Shown here: positions 18,270 to 26,869 of the stretch, piece by piece
How positions within the stretch are numbered: position 1 is the first letter of the stretch
Layout: every line of letters begins with the position of its first letter
Source: CAVQLX01 sp963811605
Lineage (GTDB): Bacteria > Desulfobacterota > Binatia > DP-6
Assembly (NCBI GenBank): GCA_963811605.1
Contig: CAWESA010000024.1
Coordinates: 317,570 to 381,569, forward strand
DNA: 64,000 nt
Reading direction: 5' to 3'
Notes under the pieces: model-generated
The model's database searches: none
What the model was told of the DNA's origin: nothing
The model's input: the letters and a program-made list of their open reading frames with translations, nothing else
Program-made: the position numbers and the translations under genes

Positions 18270-18973
18270 CCTTCGATCTCGAGCGCGCACGCCGTGCGAC
18301 ACCGGCGCGGCTCGGGGTGGGCCGTGCCGGGACACGCCCGCCGACGGCGGCCTGGCTGGCGTTCATCGGCGATCACGCGCGGGCGCGCGACGCCGTCCGG
18401 GCGATGTGGAGCGCGGCCTTCGAGGACACGCTGCGCACGCTCGGCTGCGTGCTGCTGGACTCCGCGGCCCCCGATCGTCTCGCATACATCCGCGAGCCGC
18501 CGCTCGGCCGGCGGCTGGCGCCGGAGGCGCTGGCGCTCCTGCGCGCACGGGGCGACACGACGCCGGGCGCCATCCAGCTCGTCGTCTCCGACGGCCTGTC
18601 CGCGCGCGCAGCCGAAGCACACCTGGAGCAGCTCTGGCCGGCGTTGCAGGCGCGCCTGGCCGACCTCGGGCCCCTCCGCCCGGCGGTCGCGGTGCGCAAC
18701 GGACGCGTCGCGGTGGGCGACGCCATCGGCGCCGCCGTCGGCGCGCGCCTGGTCGTGCACCTGATCGGCGAGCGCCCGGGGCTCGGCTGCGCCGACAGTC
18801 TCGGCTGCTACGTCACGCTCGATGCCGGACCGGGCAGCACGGACGCCGACCGCAAGTGCATCTCCAACATCCGACCGGCGGGACTCGATCCCCGCGAGGC
18901 CGGCGCCACCATCGCGGGCCTCTGCCGCTCGATTCTCGAGCGCGGCTCGTCGGGGACCGATCTCGTCCTGTGA
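18266..18973 (+). CDS. eutC: ethanolamine ammonia-lyase small subunit
   Basis: A 235-residue EutC, which completes the cobalamin-binding site of EutB. Recognisable blocks: TPARLGVGRAGTRPPTAAWLAF, LQLVVSDGLSARA-type segment, LIGERPGLGCADSLGCYVT and the C-terminal ADRKCISNIRP. It is shorter than the E. coli protein (295), lacking most of the disordered N-terminal extension, as in many bacteria. The GTG start overlaps the eutB stop. Confidence 0.95.
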   Translation: MTFDLERARRATPARLGVGRAGTRPPTAAWLAFIGDHARARDAVRAMWSAAFEDTLRTLGCVLLDSAAPDRLAYIREPPLGRRLAPEALALLRARGDTTPGAIQLVVSDGLSARAAEAHLEQLWPALQARLADLGPLRPAVAVRNGRVAVGDAIGAAVGARLVVHLIGERPGLGCADSLGCYVTLDAGPGSTDADRKCISNIRPAGLDPREAGATIAGLCRSILERGSSGTDLVL

Positions 18974-19021
18974 GCGCCGCCGCGTGACGAGCCCGGGCGC
19001 GCCATGCTACGTCGACGCGCC

Positions 19022-20158
19022 ATGATCGACTTCGGCCTGTCAGACGACCAGGAGGCCCTCCAGCGCTCGGCGCGCGAGTTCCTGGCCGGCGAGTGTCCTC
19101 CCGCACTCGTGCGCGAGACCGCCAAATCCGACGACGGCGTTGCGCGTGACCTGTACCGCAAGATGGCCGAGCTGGGCTGGATGGGGCTGATCATCCCCGA
19201 GAAGGACGGAGGTCTCGGGCTCGGCACGCTCGAGCTGGTCCTGGTGCTGGAGGAGCTCGGACGCGTCGCCGCGCCGGGCCCGTTCCTGACCACGCAGCTG
19301 GTCATCACCGCCCTCCTGCGCGCCGGCAATGCGGCGCAGCGCGCGGCCTGGCTACCTCGTTTTCTGGCCGGCGACGCGTTCGCCACGCTGGCGCATCTCG
19401 AAGCCGACGATCGTCACGATCCCGCGGGCGTCCAGCTGAAGGCGAGAAGGACGCGCGGCGGCTACAGCCTGTCGGGCGCCAAGCTCTTCGTTCCCGAGGC
19501 GCAGGGAGCCGACGTGTTCCTGGTCGCCGCACGGACGAAGGCGGGGAGCGGGCCGGGAGGGGTGTCGCTCTTCCTGGTGGAGCGCGCCGCGAAGGGCCTG
19601 CGCATCAAGCCGCAGCAGCACGTCGACCTCACCCGGCGGTTCGGCGAGGTGTTGCTGAAGGACGTCGTCGTCCCCGGCGGCGCGCTGCTGGGCGGTGAGG
19701 GACAGAGCTGGCCGGTGCTGGCGCGGCTGCTCGACCTGGCCGCGATCGGGATCGCGGCCGACAGCCTGGGGGGCGCACAGCGGGCGCTCCAGATGGCGGT
19801 GGATTACTCCAAGGTCCGCGAGCAGTTCGGACGCAAGATCGGCTCCTTCCAGGCCATGAAGCACCTCGCGGCCGAGATGGTCGCCGACGTCGAGCCGGCC
19901 CGCTCACTGGTGTGGTATGCGGCGTACGCATTCGATCATCGGCCGCGCGACGCCGCGCGCGCCGCCGCCATGGCGAAGGCGAGCCTGGGCGACGTCTACA
20001 GCCGGACCGCGCGGCGCTCCGTGGAGATGCACGGGGGCATCGGCTTCACGTGGGAGTTCGACCTCCAGCTCTGGTTCAAGCGCGCCCACGTGAACGAGAT
20101 CGCGTTCGGGGATCCGGCCTTTCACCGCGAGCGGGTGGCGCAGCTCGACGGCCTGTGA
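19022..20158 (+). CDS. acyl-CoA dehydrogenase family protein (second type)
   Basis: A 378-residue acyl-CoA dehydrogenase-fold protein. It starts MIDFGLSDDQEALQRSAREFL and has the C-terminal block SVEMHGGIGFTWEFDLQLWFKRAH. It lacks the EPGxGSD loop of the other gene, having instead LEADDRHDPAG. This is the pattern of the smaller FadE subunits that pair with a larger partner in steroid- or branched-acyl oxidising enzymes (family knowledge). The partner could be the gene at 10.0 kb (inference). An ATG six codons upstream is less likely because it lies outside the family N-terminus. Confidence 0.9.
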   Translation: MIDFGLSDDQEALQRSAREFLAGECPPALVRETAKSDDGVARDLYRKMAELGWMGLIIPEKDGGLGLGTLELVLVLEELGRVAAPGPFLTTQLVITALLRAGNAAQRAAWLPRFLAGDAFATLAHLEADDRHDPAGVQLKARRTRGGYSLSGAKLFVPEAQGADVFLVAARTKAGSGPGGVSLFLVERAAKGLRIKPQQHVDLTRRFGEVLLKDVVVPGGALLGGEGQSWPVLARLLDLAAIGIAADSLGGAQRALQMAVDYSKVREQFGRKIGSFQAMKHLAAEMVADVEPARSLVWYAAYAFDHRPRDAARAAAMAKASLGDVYSRTARRSVEMHGGIGFTWEFDLQLWFKRAHVNEIAFGDPAFHRERVAQLDGL

Positions 20159-20255
20159 GGGCCGGCCCCACCTCGCCGCCGCCGCCAAACCGGGGGCGAG
20201 TGGGCACGGCTCGACATCCGCTCGCGGTTCGGCGAGGAATCTTCCGCCACCCCCG

Positions 20256-20284
20256 CTGACTTCCGGCGCTGCGACAGGCACAAT
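20256..20284 (+). promoter_or_regulatory. candidate promoter for the AsmA-like gene
   Basis: CTGACT (20256-20261) and CACAAT (20279-20284) are 17 bases apart and end 14 bases before the ATG. Each hexamer has four of six consensus bases. The predicted leader is only about 8 bases. Confidence 0.4.
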
Positions 20285-20298
20285 CCAAGCGCCCAATC

Positions 20299-22935
20299 AT
20301 GAGTGGAGTGGTGCGGACGCTGGCGGCCATCGCGTGCGCGGTGCTGGTGGTGGGGGCTCTGGTGGTCGGAGGGCTCGCATGGCGGCTCGCGCGCGGCCCG
20401 ATCCGTCTCGGGTTTCTGACCCCGCGGATCGAGTCCGCCCTCAGCGCGGCGGACGGCTCCGCCCGGGTCGACATCGGCGCGACGTGGCTCGAGTGGGACC
20501 CCGCCGACCGCGACCTGGACGTGCGCGTCAACGACCTCCGCGTGCTGGGCCGGGATGCCGTACCGCTGGCCCGGATCTCTTCGCTGGCCGTGGGCCTGGC
20601 GCCGGCATCGCTGGTCCTCGGCAGGGCGGCGCCGCGTTCGGTCGAGGCGATCGGGACGCACATCGAGGTGGTGCACCAGCCGGACGGACGCATCGAGATC
20701 GGGATCGGCGGCGATCCGTCTCCGGCCGCCACCCAGCTCCTCATGGGCGCGCTCGCCGGCGGCGCCCCGCGCGCGTCCCTGGGCGCGCTGCGCACGATCA
20801 GTCTGCGAGACGGCGAGATCACGCTCGACGACCGCGCATCCGGCACGACGTGGCAGGCGACGAATGCCGCGCTCATCGCTCGTCGCGTCCCCACCGGCGT
20901 GACCGTCGAACGCCTCGCCTTCGACGTCGCGCCGGCGTCGATCGTCGCCAGCGGCCGGGTCCATGGCGGCGCGATCGAGCTCGATGCGACGGTGCACACC
21001 CTGCCGACCCACCTGGTGGAACGCTGGTGGCCGGTGGACGTCGCGCCGGCCACGCGGCGCTGGGTGCTCGCCAACGTGTCGCGTGGCGGCGTGACGGGCG
21101 GGCGCGCGCTGGTGACCGCGACCCTGACGACGCAGGGCGCCCCGCAGGTGACGCTCGGACGGGTGGATGGTCGCGTCGCCTTCGCCGGGCTCGCCGTCCG
21201 CTGGCGCGACGGCGTGCCTCCGCTCACCGGGGTGGCGGGAATCGGCACGTTCTCGCGCGAGGGCTGGCAGCTGCGCATCGCGCGCGGCGAGATCGAGGGA
21301 CTCGACGTCGTCCGCGCGCAGGTCGCTCCCGCGACCGGGGGCGCTCCGGCCGTCGCCGTCGATACGGTCGTGCGCGGCCCGCTCTCGAAGGTGCTCGCGT
21401 TGCTCGAGAAACCCGCCCTGCGCGCCGCGGCCTCCCTGCCCTTCCGCCCCGGTGAGATCTCGGGCGGCACCACCGCCCACGTGACGCTGCGCGTTCCGCT
21501 CGACGGCGGTGCCGCCGCCATCCGGGCCGACGGTGATCTGCGCAGCGTCTCGATGCGCCGCGCGTACCGCGGACGCAACGTCAACGCGCGTCGACTACGG
21601 TTCGCTCTCGACGAGCACGAGTTCGAGATGCGCGGCGAGATCACGATCGGTCGCGCCCCGCTCCAGCTGCGCTGGCACGACGTCCTCGCCGGCGCTGCGC
21701 GCGGCCGCCGCACGATCTCGGTGAAAGGCACGCTCGATGCGGACGGGCGACAGGCGCTCGGCGCCGATCTGGGATCCTGGCTCGAGGGACCCGTCGACGT
21801 GCACGCCCACCTCGCCCCGAAGACGCAGGGCGCCACCAGCTTGAACCTGCTGATCGATCTGACGCCGGCCTCCATCAACGTGCCGCTGATCAACGTCGTG
21901 AAGGACGCCGGCGCGCCGGGCTGGTCCGATGCGCGGGTGCTGCTCGAGGGTGGCAAGATCACCGCCGTGGACGCCTTCCACCTTGAGGCAGCGGGTGCGT
22001 CGATGAGCGGGCACGCACTGTTCGCTCCCGACGAGACGCTGCGGTCCGGCGACGGGACGATCGACATGCCGCCTCGCTCCGAGGGTGGCCCGAGCGGCCT
22101 CGTACAGATCGCGCTCAAGCCCGCCGGCACCGGCAGCGAGATCGCCGTCACGTCCGACGATCCGGGCATCGCCTTCCGCGCGATCGATTCCTACGCAGAC
22201 GCGACCGGCGGGCGCATGAAGCTCGCGGGCACGGTCCGGCTCGGTGTGCCCGGGGTCCCGATGATGGCCACGCTCACTGCCGACGGATTCGTGCTCAGGC
22301 GGTCGCCGATCGTGGCCAAGATCGCCGCCCTCGGCTCCGTGGGCGGCGTCATCGACCTGCTGGCGGCGGACGGCCTGCCATTCTCCCAGCTGGTGGCCAC
22401 GTTCACGCAGCGGGCCGGCGTGGTCACCCTGACCGAGAGCGTTGCCGCGAGTCCCGGGCTGGCCCTCACGGCGCGCGGCTCGGTGGACCGGGCGGGCGAC
22501 GAGCTGTCGCTCGACGGCACCATGGTGCCGAACTACGCGGGCCTGGCGCGCCTGATCCAGGCCGTGCCCGACCTCGGTAACGTCGTGAGCACCCTCGGCA
22601 ACGAGCAGGTGCGGGCCCTCGACTACTCCGTGAGCGGATCGCTGACCGACCCGTACGTCACCGCGAAACCTGCCACCGGCATCTCGCCCGCGGCGCTGCG
22701 CAGTCTCGAGCGCCTCACCACCACACGCGTCGACCTGACCCGCCCGGCGTCACGCAAGGGCAAGAGCGAGGAGGAAGACATCGACGCCGGCGCGGCGCCC
22801 CGGAAACGGCGCTCGGGCGCGTCGAAGTCGGCGGGCCGTGGGCGAACCGACACCGCAACCTCCGCGCCCACGAGGTCCCGGGTCAGGCGTCGCGCGGGGG
22901 CGGGTCCAGCTGAACGAGATACGGATACCGAGTGA
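20299..22935 (+). CDS. AsmA/YhdP-like envelope protein (DUF3971 type)
   Basis: An 878-residue protein with one N-terminal transmembrane helix (residues 8-29) and a long beta-rich periplasmic region. The early DUF3971-like part has IDIGATWLEWD-like strands and RISSLAVGLAPASLVLG. The C-terminal AsmA-type block has IAALGSVGGVIDLLAADGLPFSQLVATF and LTARGSVDRAGDELSLDGTMVPNY, followed by a short basic tail. YhdP/TamB-type proteins bridge the two membranes and move phospholipids, the likely role here. Its last 53 bases overlap the convergent acetyltransferase gene. Confidence 0.85.
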   Translation: MSGVVRTLAAIACAVLVVGALVVGGLAWRLARGPIRLGFLTPRIESALSAADGSARVDIGATWLEWDPADRDLDVRVNDLRVLGRDAVPLARISSLAVGLAPASLVLGRAAPRSVEAIGTHIEVVHQPDGRIEIGIGGDPSPAATQLLMGALAGGAPRASLGALRTISLRDGEITLDDRASGTTWQATNAALIARRVPTGVTVERLAFDVAPASIVASGRVHGGAIELDATVHTLPTHLVERWWPVDVAPATRRWVLANVSRGGVTGGRALVTATLTTQGAPQVTLGRVDGRVAFAGLAVRWRDGVPPLTGVAGIGTFSREGWQLRIARGEIEGLDVVRAQVAPATGGAPAVAVDTVVRGPLSKVLALLEKPALRAAASLPFRPGEISGGTTAHVTLRVPLDGGAAAIRADGDLRSVSMRRAYRGRNVNARRLRFALDEHEFEMRGEITIGRAPLQLRWHDVLAGAARGRRTISVKGTLDADGRQALGADLGSWLEGPVDVHAHLAPKTQGATSLNLLIDLTPASINVPLINVVKDAGAPGWSDARVLLEGGKITAVDAFHLEAAGASMSGHALFAPDETLRSGDGTIDMPPRSEGGPSGLVQIALKPAGTGSEIAVTSDDPGIAFRAIDSYADATGGRMKLAGTVRLGVPGVPMMATLTADGFVLRRSPIVAKIAALGSVGGVIDLLAADGLPFSQLVATFTQRAGVVTLTESVAASPGLALTARGSVDRAGDELSLDGTMVPNYAGLARLIQAVPDLGNVVSTLGNEQVRALDYSVSGSLTDPYVTAKPATGISPAALRSLERLTTTRVDLTRPASRKGKSEEEDIDAGAAPRKRRSGASKSAGRGRTDTATSAPTRSRVRRRAGAGPAERDTDTE

Positions 22936-23683
22936 CCTCGACGTACCCCATGCGGCGATACACCGGCTCGCCCATCGGCGACGCCTGGAGCGAAGCGATG
23001 CGACCGCCGAGATCGAACCCCGCGTTGCCGGCGGCGCGCGCGCACAGCTCGGCGAGTCCGCGGCCGCGTGCCTCCGGCGTGGTGCCCACCCAGTAGACGC
23101 CCGCGACCCCGTGGGTGACGACCGTCATGGCCCCCGCCACCGGCGTCCCCTCCCGCCACGCCACGAAGGCCACGATGTGCGGCGCGTGGAGGGTGTCGAG
23201 CGTGCTCAGCATCGCCGGCAGCACGTCGGTCGGCATGCCGTAGGTCGCATAGGCGGCGCCCATCACCGCCCCGTACGCCGCCACGTCCTCGTCGGTGGTC
23301 ACCTGGCGCAGCTCCACCCCGGGCGGCGGAACGGCGTCGGGCAGTCGCCGGTCGAGAACCATGGCCGGCATCTCCCCGAGCATGAGCAACCCCGCCTCCT
23401 GTGCGGCGGCGGCGAGGTCGGCGTCGGCATGAGCCCGGATCAGGACGGTGAATCCGCGCCCCTGCGCGGCGAAGAACCTCCGGGATCGCGCCAGCACGTC
23501 CGCGGCGGCCAGGCGGGACCGCATGCGCATCACACCGTTGGCGAGGACGGGGAGCGAATGCCCTCCTGCAAACAGCACGAGCCCGTCCTCGTCGAGCACG
23601 ACGCCGCCGGCACGACGAGACAGGTCGCGCATGGCTTCGGCATAGTTCAGATCGGAGAGCTCGATGAGTTCGTCGGAGGTCAT
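22883..23683 (-). CDS. GNAT-family N-acetyltransferase
   Basis: A 266-residue protein with a divergent N-terminal half (residues 1-120) and a C-terminal GNAT domain. The acetyl-CoA loop appears in VYWVGTTPEARGRGLAELCARA and the final strand in GEPVYRRMGYVEV. The acceptor substrate is unknown. The ATG preceded by a purine-rich ACCTCC complement (GGAGGT in the coding strand) was chosen over one 21 codons upstream. Tail-to-tail overlap with the AsmA-like gene. Confidence 0.87.
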   Translation of the reverse strand: MTSDELIELSDLNYAEAMRDLSRRAGGVVLDEDGLVLFAGGHSLPVLANGVMRMRSRLAAADVLARSRRFFAAQGRGFTVLIRAHADADLAAAAQEAGLLMLGEMPAMVLDRRLPDAVPPPGVELRQVTTDEDVAAYGAVMGAAYATYGMPTDVLPAMLSTLDTLHAPHIVAFVAWREGTPVAGAMTVVTHGVAGVYWVGTTPEARGRGLAELCARAAGNAGFDLGGRIASLQASPMGEPVYRRMGYVEVTRYPYLVQLDPPPRDA

Positions 23684-23811
23684 GGGCACCCTTGTGTGCG
23701 CAGCGCACCGCGGAGGCAAGCTGCCCGATCGGCAGGCAGGCTGCACGCGCGAAAGGCGTCGTCGGGGGCGCCAGACCGCTCATCCGTGCCGTTCTTCCGG
23801 CTGTTACCGTG

Positions 23812-23827
23812 TGGCAGGCGATTTGCA
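23812..23827 (+). promoter_or_regulatory. sigma-54-like -24/-12 element
   Basis: TGGCAGGCGATTTGCA matches the consensus TGGCACG-N4-TTGCW at every fixed position except one (G for C). GG and GC have the correct spacing. Transcription would begin about 12 bases downstream, practically at the ATG of the next gene, leaving almost no leader. That weakens the case or implies leaderless translation. Confidence 0.4.
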
Positions 23828-23839
23828 ACGCGACGCGAC

Positions 23840-24160
23840 ATGCCAAGAAAACGCACGCCGAAGAACGAGGCGCTCGCGTTCTATGAATTCGAGACCGTCC
23901 TCCCGGCCCAGTTCTTCACCCCGCAGAGGCGCTGCTCCCTGCAGCCCGAGAAGCGCTTGATGCTCGCCGTGCTCGACGACGCGGTGCTGTCGTATCTGCG
24001 GGGATCCCACCTGATCCCCGAGACCGAAGCCTGGTTCCAGGCCGAGGACTACGGCTGGCCCTACTCGTTCGCCAATCTGTGCGAAGCGCTCGGGCTGGAT
24101 CGGAACGCGGTCCGCATCGCTCTGCGCCGTCAGCGTGATCGCCGCCGGCTCGCCGCCTAG
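23840..24160 (+). CDS. small conserved protein, deltaproteobacterial family of unknown function
   Basis: A 106-residue soluble protein, basic at both ends. It carries RLMLAVLDDAVLSYLRG, EAWFQAEDYGWPYSFANLCEALGLD and a basic C-terminal helix. I associate this pattern (…W-P-[FY]-S-F-x-N-x-C-E-x-L-G) with a small uncharacterised family common in deltaproteobacteria (memory, not checked). The last half looks like a helix-turn-helix, so a DNA-binding or regulatory role is possible (inference). A sigma-54-like element abuts its start. Confidence 0.72.
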   Translation: MPRKRTPKNEALAFYEFETVLPAQFFTPQRRCSLQPEKRLMLAVLDDAVLSYLRGSHLIPETEAWFQAEDYGWPYSFANLCEALGLDRNAVRIALRRQRDRRRLAA

Positions 24161-24197
24161 GGATTGACGTTGCCCGACCCGGGCGGATGCTCGGGTC

Positions 24198-24350
24198 ATG
24201 GAGCCCACGAAGCAGAAGCCGTCGCCGGAGCCCCCACCGGACGACCCGGTCGAGGAAGCCTCCGAGGAGTCTTTTCCCGCAAGCGACGCGCCGTCGTGGA
24301 CGCCGGTGACACGGGTCGGTCGTCGCGCCGGGAACGCCAGGAGCGACTAG
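24198..24350 (+). CDS. 50-residue small protein with ESFPASD motif
   Basis: Reads MEPTKQKPSPEPPPDDPVEE and continues with EASEESFPASDAPSWTP, then a short Arg-rich end. I have seen the E-x-S-x-E-S-F-P-A-S-D-x-P-x-W motif repeatedly in tiny uncharacterised bacterial proteins, which supports a real gene despite its size. Acidic, Pro-rich and probably disordered. An inverted repeat GACCCG-N10-CGGGTC (24176-24197) directly precedes the ATG. Its stop shares the palindrome CTAG with the stop of the convergent methyltransferase gene. Confidence 0.65.
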   Translation: MEPTKQKPSPEPPPDDPVEEASEESFPASDAPSWTPVTRVGRRAGNARSD

Positions 24351-25003
24351 CGGCGACGGAGCATGCCCCACGCCCGGCGGCCGATGCGGCCGATCGTCCC
24401 GGCGCGTCGGCTGCGGCGCGCCACGTAGGGCTGCGCGAACCATTCGGGGAGCGCAGGCATGGGGGCGGTCTTCTCGAACATCACCGCCCGCATCGGGAAC
24501 TCGTGGCGCAGCGACCAGCCGGGCTCCTCGGCCAGGAAGTCGCGCAGCACGGCGCCCGTCCAGAGATGGATGTCGTCCACGATGAGCAGGCCACCGATCC
24601 GGAGGCGCTCGGCGGTGTAGCACCAGTCGACGAAGGGGGTCGGGAAGCCGTGGCCCCCGTCGATCAGGACGAGGTCGAGCTCCGGCAGGTCGAGCCGGGG
24701 CAGGACGGATTCCGAGCGGGCGACCTCGAACCGGACGCGACCGAGGTCGATGCCGCGGGCGCCGCACCAGGTGCGGATCCGTTCCACCTCGGCCGCGGCC
24801 GGAGTCACGCACAGATGCTCGGCGGCGCGCAGGGCGAAGAGCACCGTGCTCAGGCCGGCGCCCGTCTCGAGTGTTCGCCATCCGGGGCGCACGACGCCAT
24901 CGATCGCCGCCAGCACGTCGCCCGAGGCCTGGAGCGACACGGGGCGGTCGCCCTCGTCGACGTGAAACGCCGGAGCCTCGCGCAGGAGAGCGCGCAGGTC
25001 CAC
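24347..25003 (-). CDS. class I SAM-dependent methyltransferase
   Basis: A 218-residue protein of the Methyltransf_24 type. Motif I lies in RTLETGAGLSTVLFALRA, the following acidic residue region is absent in simple form, and LDLVLIDGGHGFPTPFVDW is the motif IV/V region with the metal-type Asp/His pair. LLIVDDIHLW follows. Probably methylates a small molecule or sugar; substrate unknown. The GTG start lies 6 bases inside the 3' flank of the SDR gene on the same strand, so the two are likely co-transcribed. Confidence 0.85.
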   Translation of the reverse strand: MDLRALLREAPAFHVDEGDRPVSLQASGDVLAAIDGVVRPGWRTLETGAGLSTVLFALRAAEHLCVTPAAAEVERIRTWCGARGIDLGRVRFEVARSESVLPRLDLPELDLVLIDGGHGFPTPFVDWCYTAERLRIGGLLIVDDIHLWTGAVLRDFLAEEPGWSLRHEFPMRAVMFEKTAPMPALPEWFAQPYVARRSRRAGTIGRIGRRAWGMLRRR

Positions 25004-25008
25004 GCGGC

Positions 25009-25770
25009 TCAGTTCTTCTGCGCCGTCGGGCGCACGAGGACGTCGTGCACCTCGACGTGCGGCGGACGGCCGACGATCCACACGATCGCCGCCGCGACGT
25101 CCTCCGGCTCGAGCACCTTCACCTGCCGCTTCGCGACGGGCGCCGTGCCGGACGAACCGGCGAAGACGGCCGCGAACTCGGTGTCGACGTAGCCGGGGGA
25201 CACGCTGGTCACCCGGATGGGACTCTGGCGCGCACGCAACTCCTGCCGCAGCCCCTCGGTGAGCGCGCGCACGGCGAACTTGGTGGCGGCGTACATTCCC
25301 GAGTCGGGGCCCGGGATGCGATGGCCGGCCATCGACGATACGTGGACGACGTGACCGGCCACGCCGCGCCGGTCCATGTCGGTGATCGCCTCTCGCGTGG
25401 CGATGGTGAGCCCGAGGACGTTGACCTCGAGCATCTCGCGCCATGGCGCCGACGGCGCCGACGACAGAGGTGCGGAGCGACCGAGACCGGCGTTGTTGAC
25501 CAGCACGTCGACGCCGCCGAAGCGCGCGCGGGCGGTCTCGAAGAGCCGGACGATGTCGTCCTCACTGCGCATGTCGGTGGGGGCGACCGCGACCTGCGCG
25601 CCCTCGGCGTCCAGCTCCGCCGCGAGCGCACGGAGACGATCCTCGCGCCGCGCCGCCAGCACGACCCGCGCGCCCGCGGTGGCGAAGGCGTGCGCGGTCG
25701 CCACCCCGATACCGCTCGACGCTCCCGTGACGACGACGCTCAAGCCGGTCAGATCGCTCGACACGTTCAT
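25009..25770 (-). CDS. short-chain dehydrogenase/reductase
   Basis: A 253-residue classical SDR. TGASSGIG is the NAD(P) loop, LVNNAGLG the NNAG motif, VSSMAGHRIPGPDSGMYAATKFA supplies the catalytic Ser, Tyr and Lys (YxxxK), and SPGYVDTEF follows. RR after the second strand (AARREDR) favours NADP. Substrate unknown; the neighbouring MaoC and enoyl-CoA hydratase genes suggest acyl-CoA metabolism, but they are on the opposite strand. Confidence 0.93.
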   Translation of the reverse strand: MNVSSDLTGLSVVVTGASSGIGVATAHAFATAGARVVLAARREDRLRALAAELDAEGAQVAVAPTDMRSEDDIVRLFETARARFGGVDVLVNNAGLGRSAPLSSAPSAPWREMLEVNVLGLTIATREAITDMDRRGVAGHVVHVSSMAGHRIPGPDSGMYAATKFAVRALTEGLRQELRARQSPIRVTSVSPGYVDTEFAAVFAGSSGTAPVAKRQVKVLEPEDVAAAIVWIVGRPPHVEVHDVLVRPTAQKN

Positions 25771-25836
25771 CCCCTTAGGTCCGCTTGACCTGAGGCGTCA
25801 AATGGGGTGACTTTCGCGCCCTTCGAGGAGGAGCCC

Positions 25837-26670
25837 ATGCCCATCGATCTGTCCGCCGTCGGCAAGAAACTCGGCTCGGTCGAGCACACCTACAACCAGC
25901 GCGACGTCATGCTGTACGCGCTCGGCGTGGGCTGCGGCACCGACGAACTCTCGTTCACGTACGAGCGCGAGCTGAAGGTGCTGCCGACGTTCGCCGTCAT
26001 CCCGTCGTTCCCGGCGATGCTCAACCTGGGCGGCGCCATGCAGGTGAATCCGGCCATGGTGTTGCACGGCGAGCAGGCCATCGAGGTGCCCGAGCCCATC
26101 CCCACCGAGGGCCATGTCATCACCACACCGATCATCAAGGCGGTCTACGACAAGGTGAAGGGCGCCGTCGTGGTCGTCGCCACCGAGTCGGTGGACGCCA
26201 AGGGCAAGGTGCTCTTCCGGTCCCAGTCGTCGATCTTCGTGCGCGGCGAGGGTGGCTTCGGCGGCGATCGGGGTCCCAGCGGCGAGAAGAACGTCCCGCC
26301 GGACCGCGCCCCCGACAAGTCGATCTCCTACACGACGCTGCCACAGCAGGCGCTGATCTATCGCCTGTCGGGCGACATGAACCCGCTGCACGCCGATCCG
26401 CAGTTCGCGGCCATGGGCGGGTTCGACCGGCCGATCCTGCACGGCCTGTGCACGTACGGGCACGCCGGGCGTGCGGTGCTGGCCGCCTACTGCGACAACG
26501 ACCCGGCGCGGCTCAAATCGTTCGCGGTGCGCTTCTCGGGCGTGGTGTTTCCGGGCGAGACGATCACCACCGACATGTGGCAGGTGGCGCCCGGCAAGAT
26601 CGTCCTCACCGCGAAGACCGAGCGCGGGCAGGCGGTGCTGACCGGCGCGGCCGCCGAGGTGGTCGCCTGA
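25837..26670 (+). CDS. MaoC-like (R)-specific enoyl-CoA hydratase (HSD17B4 type)
   Basis: A 277-residue two-hotdog protein. The N-terminal hotdog covers about 1-130. The C-terminal one holds the hydratase-2 signature YRLSGDMNPLHADPQFA with catalytic Asp and His, followed by FDRPILHGLCTYG. It hydrates 2-enoyl-CoA to (R)-3-hydroxyacyl-CoA, as in peroxisomal multifunctional enzyme type 2. GAGGAGGAG upstream of the ATG fixes the start; an in-frame GTG ten codons earlier is less likely. It leads a three-gene group ending in enoyl-CoA hydratase. Confidence 0.93.
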   Translation: MPIDLSAVGKKLGSVEHTYNQRDVMLYALGVGCGTDELSFTYERELKVLPTFAVIPSFPAMLNLGGAMQVNPAMVLHGEQAIEVPEPIPTEGHVITTPIIKAVYDKVKGAVVVVATESVDAKGKVLFRSQSSIFVRGEGGFGGDRGPSGEKNVPPDRAPDKSISYTTLPQQALIYRLSGDMNPLHADPQFAAMGGFDRPILHGLCTYGHAGRAVLAAYCDNDPARLKSFAVRFSGVVFPGETITTDMWQVAPGKIVLTAKTERGQAVLTGAAAEVVA

Positions 26671-26677
26671 GGCGGGC

Positions 26678-26863
26678 GTGAAGCCACCCGAGGGTCGCAT
26701 CAACGTCGAGGATCGGGTCACGGTCCCCGGGGGCCGTCAGGGACGCGTGGTCAGCGAGCGCCTGATCGCCACCAACGGGGCGTGCCGGTATGCCGTCGCG
26801 CTCGACGACGGCGGTACGGTCGAGCACTTCGACTTCGAGCTCAAGCGCCTCGCCGCCGCCTGA
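26678..26863 (+). CDS. 61-residue hypothetical protein
   Basis: No family recognised. The sequence has a small beta-barrel look: VEDRVTVPGGRQGRVVSERL, then CRYAVALDDGGTVEHFDFELKRL. That resembles short SH3-like or KOW-like proteins. It sits 7 bases after the MaoC gene and 6 before the enoyl-CoA hydratase gene, so it is likely part of the same transcript. GTG start. Confidence 0.6.
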   Translation: MKPPEGRINVEDRVTVPGGRQGRVVSERLIATNGACRYAVALDDGGTVEHFDFELKRLAAA

Positions 26864-26869
26864 GGCGTC

